Assembly: GCA_003354225.1 (NCBI GenBank)
Contig: PIVH01000504.1
Location: 1-5,578, forward strand
Source: Globobulimina sp.
Lineage: Eukaryota; Foraminifera; Rotaliida
DNA length: 5,578 nucleotides
Reading direction: 5' to 3'
Part shown: piece by piece, positions 1 to 5,578 of the stretch
Numbering within the stretch: position 1 is the stretch's first letter
Layout of the letters: every line of letters starts with the position of its first letter
Notes under the pieces: model-generated
The model's input: the letters and a program-made list of their open reading frames with translations, nothing else
Told to the model about the DNA's origin: nothing
The model's database searches: none
Position numbers and translations under genes: made by a program

Positions 1-5
1 GTTGG

Positions 6-190
6 TTAATATGTAGTGCTTGTGATTGTTGGATTCGTTGTTGGTTTTGCTGTTGTTGGATGTACAGTTGTTGGAGTTGCTGTTGTTGGATTAGTTGTAG
101 TTGGCGATACTGTCGGTGTCATACTTGGTTGCGTAGTGGGTGGCAATGTCGGTGGTTGTGTAGTGGGCGATGCTGTGGTAGTTTGCGCAA
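6..190 (-). repeat. Degenerate Thr/Pro tandem repeat (mucin-like tail coding tract)
   Basis: The last 55-60 codons of the DOMON gene are an imperfect tandem repeat of PTT plus two variable residues (NPTT, ATPTT, VHPTT, AKPTT). This appears at DNA level as CCAACA-rich blocks with roughly 12-15 nt spacing on the minus strand. Such tails are usually densely O-glycosylated stalks or spacers. The repeat runs up to the TAA stop at 6-8, five bases from the window edge. Copy number in such tracts is prone to slippage and to assembly error. Confidence 0.8.
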
Positions 191-2008
191 TAAAATTAAC
201 AGCAAATGTATTTGTGCCAGTTGTTGTATGTTTCTCTAACATTAGCGATGAACCAATTGCTTCATTGAATTGTATAACATTTGTATGTTGATCCCATATC
301 GTTTCATCTAAATTCATTTCAAAAATAATTCGTAACCCATTTGAAGAAAAAATATCTAATATCACTGCTATTTGTAACCAGACTTTATTTGCCTGATAAA
401 CAACATTTGATAATGTTTTACCACTAATAAAATATGAATATAACGATGCTCTGCGATCATTATTTTTGCCCGTTGTAAATATAATTGCATCACCAAACAT
501 TTCTGTATTAAATACCAAACCGAACCAATTATTAGTATACCCTTTGTATGTAACATCAAATGTGATTGTATTATCCATGCAATTTATAGTGGATACAATA
601 TCTAAGTTGCCAGTATGTGCAGAACCTATTGATATATAACAATTTGCCGCAGTATTTGTAGTTGTATATGTTGTCGGAACGGGTGTAATTAATGGTTGGT
701 TTGTGGTTGTTGCGTGATAACAATTTGAATGTGTTTCTATACAGTTCCAAGCACCATCTACATGCGTAATATTGCATGCGCCCAGATCGCAATACATGAT
801 GTTATGTCCACTTAATGCCATTCTGGGGGAATATTGTGTTAAATCAACATCATTCCAACTGTTTGCAGCGTGAATTGTCATCGATGTTTGCTCAGAAAAT
901 ATATCCACTGAACTATCCACAATATTCCCTCTAATCACACAATTTTTGCTGTCACTATGTGGTGGACAAAATATTTCAAAATCTTGACACGATTTTACAC
1001 CGTCGCAGTGCATATGCAGTGCACTGGAATATGTCGCATAAATCTTTGTATTTTGACAAGTAAATACATCGTTACATAATACGTTGAGATTATAACCAAT
1101 GGGAGCAATAATATTTGCGTTGGTTAATGAATTGAGATTTACGCCATCAATTAAACAATGTGCATCGGAATAACATATCATCGTTGCGTTGTAACATGCT
1201 CTTTCCGATAAGCACTCAACAACACATGCTTCATTATTGTTTGGTATACAATCAATATTTTGTCCTATACATTGGTCTGCTGTGCATTGTATGGTTCCAT
1301 CATTGTTAGTAGTTTGTGTGGGGGCATATGTTGGTGTTTCGGTTGTAACCGGGCTCATTATGATAGAAGCTGATTTGTAGTAACTTTGGATGATACAAAT
1401 TAACAAAAACCAAAAAGAAAACCCAAACCTGAAGCTTTATTTGTTGACAAATGTGCAGCATTCCGAGCAATTTGAAAGTCTGCAGGTATTGAACCAATTG
1501 CAGTTATTATGTTGATTATAAATGGTATGGATGGGAAGAGTGGAGGACTTGGAAACGCATATATTCCATCAATGGATCGCCTAATGGTGACATTTCGTGT
1601 TTGACCATCATTAATATCCGATAACACCGTAATTTCAGGGGTTTTATATATATTGCCTGATCTGTGAGTTCCTAATGTAAATTCCCATACTAATCCTTGT
1701 GATAAATCATTACGATTATATTCCATAATTATTGCATATGTTCCATCCATTATGGTATTGCTAAATCCAAAGCCATACCAACAACTTGATGAACCAACTA
1801 ATTTTAAAACCACTGTATTTGTATCATAATCAATGCTAATTGTCACTGCATTACTACCAATAACATTAGCTGAGCCGGTGTATGTTTGGCCGTTGACCGT
1901 AGTTAACACGAATACGAATGATAGTAAGTATTGTAGTGACATTATCCCAGTGAGAAGACTAGAGGAGAAAAACAACAAAAAACAGAGATAAGTTTGCATC
2001 TTTTGCAT
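6..2008 (-). CDS. Secreted two-DOMON, Cys-rich, mucin-tailed surface protein (spliced, 2 exons)
   Basis: Proposed join of exon 1 (2008-1429) and exon 2 (1369-6): 1944 nt, 647 residues plus TAA stop. Seen: a hydrophobic N-terminus with likely cleavage after VNG (residue 40); DOMON-like domain 1 at about 41-190 (WYGFGFS at 77, ending in a hydrophobic strand and AAHLST); a Thr/Pro linker at about 198-215; a region at 222-410 with 18 cysteines in C-x4-6-C spacings; a Thr-rich linker; DOMON-like domain 2 at about 437-588 (NNWFGLVFN, DAIIFTTG, RIIFEMN, then EKHTTTGTNTF); and a Thr/Pro tail to the stop. DOMON domains are extracellular beta-sandwich folds that bind haem or sugars in known families; the ligand here is unknown. 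The second exon alone has no convincing signal peptide, which favours one spliced gene. Met23 (codon at 1942) gives a cleaner signal peptide and may be the true start. No membrane segment follows the tail. The alternative is two genes overlapping by 7 nt, which would be odd in a eukaryote. Confidence 0.72.
1370..1428 (-). other. Predicted 59-nt spliceosomal intron joining the two DOMON exons
   Basis: On the minus strand the first DOMON frame reads ...TCA G, followed by GTTTGG (donor) and ending AAATCAG (acceptor). Removing these 59 nt joins G to CT and makes an Ala codon. The frame of the second ORF then follows without a stop, straight into a Thr/Pro linker. Phase 1 and length match the other intron in this window (55 nt, phase 1). 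The donor GTTTGG is weaker than the GTATGT seen there, and no strong TACTAAC-like branch site is visible. Another donor at 1410 (GTTTTTG, giving a 41-nt intron) is also phase 1 and keeps the frame, so the exact 5' end is uncertain. Confidence 0.62.
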
Positions 2009-2042
2009 CTTTCTTCTTTGAATAATAAAAAAGCGGGATTGG
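2009..2042. other. Short unique spacer upstream of the DOMON gene
   Basis: These 34 bases are the only sequence between the first ATG of the minus-strand DOMON gene and the start of the duplicated unit at about 2043. On the minus strand the spacer has a T/A-rich stretch (TTTTTTATTATTC, about 2020-2032) that could be a TATA-like element. If so, transcription would begin near or after the first ATG, which would favour Met23. Its small size means the DOMON promoter probably extends into the repeat-derived sequence beyond 2043. Confidence 0.3.
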
Positions 2043-2489
2043 TGTATTGGGTTTATGAACGGTGCTGTTCAAGCATTATGAAGCATATCAAACGGTTCAG
2101 CTGATTGCGAAAAACGTGAATATGCTATAGCTATCTTGCTGTTCAGCGTCAGAACAGTTTTGATCTGTTAATAATGTTTGTGAGGCAATGAGCATTTCAG
2201 AAACAAAACAGAGACACAATGCAAAAAATAAAAGGCGAGACAGAAAACGTTGGTGAAGCAGGTGGTATCTATCAAGTTGGGACAGGAAACGTTACTGCTG
2301 GACTGGTATAGAAAACGTTGGAACAAAAACGCTGATTCTAGAAAACGTTGGTATAGGAAAAGGTGGCGAAGTATGTGGTATAGAAAAGTGAAACATATTG
2401 TACAGAATAAACAGTGTATATATTTGAGTAATTTCCTCTTCCCGCGTAATGTTCTGCAAAAATATCACATGTCCCATGATGGTGTTTGA
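2043..2489 (+). pseudogene. 3' remnant of an upstream beta-helix paralogue (fossil copy 0)
   Basis: The segment is collinear with the 3' part of the next pseudogene. The match begins abruptly at 2043 (TGTATTGGGTTTATG, repeated at 3034) and recurs in blocks: 2043-2169 with 3034-3166, about 2222-2395 with 3259-3340, and 2423-2489 with 3368-3438. Coding traces remain in broken frames: KGETENVGEAGGIYQVG then TGNVTAGLV, a 2-nt shift relative to the other copy, then LILENVGIGKGGEVCG. These have the N-x4-GG pattern of the beta-helix rungs in the intact downstream gene. Both copies end with SNFLF-x-RN and a shared TGA (2487-2489). Everything upstream of 2043 is missing, so this is only the tail of a lost gene. 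No frame runs the whole length, so I do not call it functional. Confidence 0.55.
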
Positions 2490-2502
2490 TATTTGGATAC
2501 AT

Positions 2503-2568
2503 TTAGATTGTGGATTGATGTTAATCTTTAAATGTTTCTTGTGGAATATAACTAATTGTTTTACATAT
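2503..2568. repeat. Near-identical non-coding block, copy A
   Basis: These 66 bases (TTAGATTG ... TTACATAT) match 3452-3518 perfectly except for one extra T in copy B. The flanks on both sides are clearly more diverged. The block lies just after the shared stop codon of the decayed beta-helix tails, so it may be a 3' UTR or processing element, part of the next promoter, or the product of recent gene conversion. Confidence 0.8.
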
Positions 2569-2650
2569 CTAATATTTCTTCTTTTAAATGAAACATATTT
2601 GCTTTTTATAAATAAATCATTTAATTGAATATCCACCATAATCATTTCTA

Positions 2651-2673
2651 GATCATTGATATTATCAATGATC
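2651..2673. promoter_or_regulatory. Perfect palindrome, 10-bp arms and 3-nt loop (copy A)
   Basis: The left arm GATCATTGAT and the right arm ATCAATGATC are exact reverse complements around ATT, 144 bp before the pseudogene ATG. The same element stands at 3588-3610, before the intact gene. The eighth pair is G:C here and A:T there, so both partners changed. It could be a dimeric transcription-factor site or a hairpin in a 5' leader. Confidence 0.6.
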
Positions 2674-2701
2674 CACGACACTCGGAATAGATCGCTACAC
2701 C

Positions 2702-2714
2702 GTGCACAATGCAC
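2702..2714. promoter_or_regulatory. Small dyad GTGCA-CAA-TGCAC (copy A)
   Basis: Five-base inverted arms flank CAA, about 30 bp downstream of the larger palindrome. The counterpart at 3632-3644 reads CTGCA-CAA-TGCAC and keeps the 4-bp core TGCA/TGCA. Conservation between copies may reflect only common descent; a binding-site role is a guess. Confidence 0.35.
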
Positions 2715-2794
2715 AGATAAATTACTTAATTGGTAATATTGATTGTTTACATTATTTCTTTTGAAAAACATATAGTTTTGCACAGTCCAGCATC

Positions 2795-3438
2795 ATGGCT
2801 TTCCGAATAAGCCACCTGACAACATTATTATCATGTTGTTCATACTATGGAATGTTGCACATCCGGATATACGGTGGATTTATTGGCAGGGAGACTTTAC
2901 GTCGATCAACAACGACATTTCTATGAATCCGACTTATTATCTGGCGGATGGGGTAGAATTTAATGTGGTGAATTCAATATTTTATAAGCTCTGTGCCAAT
3001 CGGAATGGAGGGGCTATTCATTGTTATGGTGGCTGTATTGGGTTTATGGACGGTGTCGTTGGAGATGTCGTTGAAGCATATATCAAATGGTTTAGCTGAT
3101 TGCGGAAAACGTGAATATATCTAGCTATCTAAACTTGTTTCAACGTCAGAAAGGGTTTGATCTGTTTTTATTGAGAAAAACAAAAAAATATTTTTTCATT
3201 AATCACAACATTGCAAATCATCAAAGAATGTTTAATTAAAATGATTGTTTAATTAAAACAAAAAATAAAAGGTGAGACAGGAAACGTTACTGCTGGACTC
3301 ATAGAAAACGTTGGTGTAGAAAAAGGTGGTGCCGCATGTGTGTATATTTCAGCACTCAAAAGAGTTATTTTGAGTAATTTCCTCTTCCTACGCAATGATC
3401 TGCAAATTAGTGCAAAAATATCCCATGGTGGTGTTTGA
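2795..3438 (+). pseudogene. Deleted and frameshifted paralogue of the beta-helix gene (copy 1)
   Basis: It starts with the same ATG and signal peptide as the intact gene (MAFRISHLTTLLSCC against MAFRISQLTTLLSCC; two base changes in the first 45 nt). It then jumps at about 2842-2855 to sequence matching 5296 onward (IRIYGGFIGRETLR), losing about 1.5 kb including the intron position. The initial frame stays open for 43 codons and stops at TGA 2924-2926, after small indels near 2899-2928. A second deletion joins the equivalents of 5379 and 5514 at a GCG microhomology (2944-2946). The following 68 bases match 5511-5578 with one mismatch. The tail continues through beta-helix-like coding traces, one of them open from 3253 to the TGA at 3436-3438 (LIENVGVEKGGAACVYI, then SNFLFLRN). 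An internal ATG at 2833 opens an 88-codon frame, but it reads the first matching part out of frame. Confidence 0.8.
3230..3258. repeat. Two direct copies of GTTTAATTAAAA, 17 bp apart
   Basis: The 12-mer occurs at 3230-3241 and 3247-3258; each holds the palindrome TTTAATTAAA. It lies in an AT-rich stretch (about 3167-3258) with no clear counterpart in copy A, so it probably arose by insertion or local slippage in this copy. No function can be assigned. Confidence 0.6.
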
Positions 3439-3451
3439 TATTTTGATATTG

Positions 3452-3518
3452 TTAGATTGTGGATTGATGTTAATCTTTAAATGTTTCTTTGTGGAATATA
3501 ACTAATTGTTTTACATAT
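3452..3518. repeat. Near-identical non-coding block, copy B
   Basis: Partner of 2503-2568; 67 bases with a single T insertion (TTTCTTTG against TTTCTTG). It follows directly after the shared stop of the decayed tail at 3436-3438. Confidence 0.8.
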
Positions 3519-3587
3519 ATTTTTTTTCTCTTCAATTTGATGAATTGAAAATCAGTTAAAAAAATGCTCTCTCCTTTATAATATGTA

Positions 3588-3610
3588 GATCATTAATATT
3601 TTTAATGATC
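3588..3610. promoter_or_regulatory. Conserved palindrome, 9-bp arms (copy B)
   Basis: GATCATTAA pairs exactly with TTAATGATC. The tenth position is a T:T mismatch, where copy A has a pair. It lies 134 bp upstream of the intact gene's ATG. The G:C to A:T double change at pair 8 compared with copy A keeps the pairing, which hints that the symmetry is under selection. Confidence 0.6.
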
Positions 3611-3721
3611 CACTACACTCACAATAGATCACTGCACAATGCACAAGATTTTTCGTATGTTTACATTTATTACGTTTGAAAGTTTTGCACAGCCAAGTGA
3701 GCCAACTACGATAAGAGCATC

Positions 3722-5578
3722 ATGGCTTTCCGAATAAGCCAACTAACAACATTATTATCATGTTGTTTCATTTCCAACTTTGTTGACTCAGCAACATACT
3801 ATGTCGATTCAGAAGCATCACCTGGCGGTTCAGGTTCATCATGGAATGCTGCATATCAACGTTTAGAAACTGCATTCAGCATAGCCTCCACCAATGATTT
3901 CGTATATTTACGAGGAAACCGGACATATATCCCGCATACCTCCTCGCGCGATGACTGTTTTCTTGCACCCGAAGGTGTTGCCATTTATGGTGGATTTACC
4001 GGAACAGAAACATCCCACATTGAGAGACCAAATTCTCTCTCAGATTTTATCGACTACGAATCAATTCTATCCGGCAATATCGGTAACAAAGGTACAAATT
4101 TAGACAATTGTTACCATGTCCTAACGTACACCAACATAATCTCAATGGATCGGGTTGTAGTCACCGAAGGCAATGCAAATTATGAATATCGTGGCCCAGA
4201 AACACGTACAGAATTAAATGGTTTTGGCGCGGCATTGATCACAAATGATACCTTATCCTCACAAAATGTACTTATTTCCTTCAGCGTATTTCGTGACAAT
4301 GAAGCCTTTGCTGGCGGTGCATTATGGTTTGGATCCTCTCAACCAAACTCCAATATTAATAATGATGTCACAGTTCGAATAAACGACTGTGCGTTCCAAG
4401 GAAACAAAGCATTCAACGGCCGATTTGAAGGTGGATATGGCGGTGCCATCTATGCTTATAACAGCGTATATTTATCTATTCGAAGCAGCGGCTTTTCTGA
4501 GAATTATGCGGCGTTTCGAGGTGGTGCAATATATCAAGATTATGGTGGAGATTTGCTGTGTAACAGCAATTGCGTATTTACCCTGAATTTAGCTGAAGCG
4601 TATGGTGCTGCCATATTCAGTCAAAATCGTTATTCTGTGCATGGTATGTTGTTTTTATTTGTATCTACAAATACTAAATTAATTTATTTAATATCCAGGA
4701 ACGTTTCCGTTTATACAAAATACGGTTTTTGATGATAATACAGCTTTGGTATTTGGCGGAGCCACAGTAATGTTGAACAATGTGCTCGGCGGCCTGAAAG
4801 ATTCCATCATTAGTAAAAACCGCGCCGTTTTTGGCGGTGGAACTGCCTTTTTTTGGAGTAATTTGACTATGGAAAATAATGTATTTACCAATAATGTCGC
4901 CATGCAAGATCCTGATTCATTTTATGAAGCTGAATTTTTACACGCCGGCATTGATGATGCTGTACAGGTGGATTTAAATGAAATTATGTCTGAGATATGG
5001 GATTTATATCAAAATAAACCTGAACAGCTTGATATTTTCCCCGATGCACCAATTACAGCGACACAGTTATGTTATGTGGATATTACCAATAACAATATTG
5101 TCCAAGATGGCAGTTCATGGCAGAATGCATATACTGACTTACAGAGCTGTTTGGATCAATTATCCGCCAACATTGCTGGTGGCGAAGTATGGGTGGTTGG
5201 TGCAGGCGAAAATAATCCATATCTACCAACTGTAGTACCTGCATTGAAACCGCGCAATCGAGATATTGACAAATCATTTTTACTGTATGATAATATCCGA
5301 ATATACGGCGGATTTATTGGCAGGGAAACGTTACGCCAACAGCGAAATTTCTATGGCAATCCGACGTATTTATCTGGCGATGTTGGGAACAATCAATTAG
5401 TGAATAATATGATTATTGCTGCAGATAATACGTTAATTGACGGGTTTTTTCTCGTCAATGCCGGCTGTGCTTCAGACGCAGATGAAGGCAATGTCGGTGG
5501 TGGTATCTATGCGGATGGGGTAGAATTTAATGTGGTGAATTCCATATTTTATAAGCTCTGTGCCAATCGGAATGGAGG
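3722..5578 (+). CDS. Secreted right-handed beta-helix protein with Pmp-like repeats, two modules (spliced, 3' partial)
   Basis: Exon 1 is 3722-4643 and exon 2 is 4699 to the window edge: 600 complete codons and still open. Residues 1-23 look like a signal peptide (hydrophobic LLSCCFISNF, cleavage near VDS). Module 1 opens with YYVD, then SSWNAAYQRLETA and YGGFTGTETS (89-98) with LSGNIGN (116-122). It then has beta-helix rungs with FxxN at 190, 225, 258, 286, 318 and 370 and GGA[L/I/T] at 198, 240, 267 and 327. Module 2 (about 431-600+) repeats the plan: LCYVD, SSWQNAYTDLQSCL, YGGFIGRET (510-518), LSGDVGN. This order is familiar from bacterial choice-of-anchor-type surface proteins, and the FxxN/GGA[I/L] rungs recall chlamydial Pmp repeats. 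An extracellular adhesion or matrix role is inferred; no catalytic site is visible. The start is supported by its conservation in the pseudogene. The C-terminus and any anchor lie outside the window. Confidence 0.85.
4644..4698 (+). other. 55-nt spliceosomal intron, phase 1
   Basis: The donor is GTATGT directly after CAT G, a TACTAAAT branch-like motif lies at about 4672-4679, and the acceptor is ATCCAG before GAACG. Without splicing the frame stops at 4730-4732. With splicing, G+GA forms a Gly codon and the reading continues TFPFIQNTVFDDN, a regular FxxN rung, then stays open for more than 290 codons. The length of 55 is not a multiple of three, so retention shifts the frame and truncates the protein at 336 residues. 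Confidence 0.92.
5296..5578 (+). repeat. Module-2 coding segments duplicated in the upstream pseudogene
   Basis: Two parts recur in the pseudogene: 5296-5379 (matching about 2855-2946, with point changes and small indels) and 5511-5578 (matching 2944-3011, one mismatch in 68). The stretch between them, about 5380-5513, is absent there. The second match runs exactly to the window's right edge, so the real sequence beyond may resemble 3012 onward. Confidence 0.85.

Larger units (their letters stand above)
2490..2794 (+). promoter_or_regulatory. Duplicated spacer and upstream region of the pseudogene (copy A)
   Basis: This 305-nt stretch separates the fossil stop from the pseudogene ATG and aligns with 3439-3721 in front of the intact gene. 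It contains the 66-nt near-identical block, a TATAAATA at 2607-2614, the 10-bp-arm palindrome at 2651-2673, the GTGCA-CAA-TGCAC dyad at 2702-2714, and a shared AGTTTTGCACAG just before the start (2774-2785). It should combine a 3' flank of one gene with the promoter and 5' leader of the next. Which bases do which cannot be settled from sequence alone. Confidence 0.5.
3439..3721 (+). promoter_or_regulatory. Upstream region of the intact beta-helix gene (copy B of the spacer)
   Basis: This 283-nt gap corresponds to 2490-2794. It carries the near-identical block at 3452-3518, a TATAATAT at 3577-3584, the palindrome at 3588-3610, the small dyad at 3632-3644, and a shared AGTTTTGCACAG at 3680-3691, followed by a sequence specific to this copy up to GCATC-ATGGC. 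It is the most likely location of the promoter and 5' leader. The TATA-like motifs of the two copies are not at equivalent positions relative to the palindrome, so I do not rely on them. Confidence 0.5.

Noticed and set aside
16-291. 91-codon plus-strand ORF rich in Val and Gly
   Set aside because: Antisense shadow of the Thr/Pro repeat tract: CCAACA repeats read backwards give Val/Gly repeats.
2244-2375. CRISPR-like or iteron-like array of AAACGTTGG words
   Set aside because: Spacing is irregular, the units are short and degenerate, and they translate as eroded protein repeats shared with the neighbouring copy.
2250-2489. 79-codon plus-strand ORF with KRW repeats
   Set aside because: The YRKRW repeats come from out-of-frame reading of the AAAACGTTGG units. 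Only the end (SNFLF-x-RN) is shared with the other copy, and it belongs to the fossil tail.
2607-2614. TATAAATA as the functional TATA box of the family
   Set aside because: It has no equivalent at the matching place in the intact gene's upstream region; AT-rich sequence gives such words by chance.
2292-2783. 163-codon minus-strand ORF
   Set aside because: It lies antisense to the duplicated spacer. The 1-nt indel in the equivalent block near 3490 shifts its frame into a stop, so it is not conserved, and the product has low-complexity, AT-driven composition.
2833-3099. 88-codon plus-strand ORF as an intact small gene
   Set aside because: Only its second half reads the family frame (DGVEFNVVNSIFYK). 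The first half reads the IRIYGG region out of frame. It is better treated as part of the pseudogene.
4643-4732. Frameshift or sequencing error in a bacterial gene instead of an intron
   Set aside because: The 55-nt insert has donor, branch-like and acceptor motifs, and a simple indel would not restore the FxxN rung exactly.
4674-4907. Minus-strand ORFs of 71-77 codons opposite exon 2, and one at 5083-5277
   Set aside because: They lie opposite a well-supported coding exon, have no recognisable features, and are expected by chance.
4978-5235. 85-codon plus-strand ORF inside exon 2
   Set aside because: It is a different frame of the beta-helix coding sequence, which stays open throughout and has clear family motifs.

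Overview
The window looks like nuclear DNA of a unicellular eukaryote (a protist). It is AT-rich, and it holds two large genes for secreted or cell-surface proteins. Each is interrupted by one very short intron (55 and 59 nt, both phase 1). The clearest intron has a GTATGT donor, a TACTAAAT branch-like motif and a CAG acceptor, so a bacterial source is very unlikely. I cannot name the lineage. The window starts in a Thr/Pro repeat tract and ends in a sequence that is also present, almost identically, earlier in the window, which is how a short repeat-limited contig would look.

Layout. (1) Positions 6-2008, minus strand: a secreted DOMON-family protein. It appears as two overlapping reading frames, but these join cleanly across a predicted 59-nt intron into one 647-residue protein: signal peptide, DOMON 1, Thr/Pro linker, 18-cysteine region, Thr-rich linker, DOMON 2, mucin-like Thr/Pro tail. 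(2) Positions 2043-3721: no intact gene, but not random spacer. It is made of two diverged copies of one unit carrying decayed pieces of the beta-helix gene that follows. The first is a 3' remnant (about 2043-2489). The second is a shortened, frameshifted pseudogene (about 2795-3438) that starts with the same signal peptide as the intact gene. Each is followed by a matching spacer and upstream region. (3) Positions 3722 to the right edge, plus strand: an intron-containing gene for a secreted right-handed beta-helix protein with Pmp-like FxxN/GGA[I/L] rungs and two tandem modules of a type familiar from bacterial surface proteins. Its 3' end lies outside the window.

Taken together, the region is a head-to-tail tandem family of beta-helix surface protein genes, with at least three copies of which two are dead, placed divergently beside a DOMON surface or matrix protein gene. 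Both intact genes encode extracellular, repeat-rich, probably glycosylated proteins, consistent with cell-surface or extracellular-matrix roles; no enzymatic pathway can be inferred. Conserved non-coding parts of the duplicated spacer (a 66-nt near-identical block and a palindrome with a compensatory base-pair change) are the best candidates for regulatory signals. I found no tRNA, rRNA, CRISPR array or transposase.
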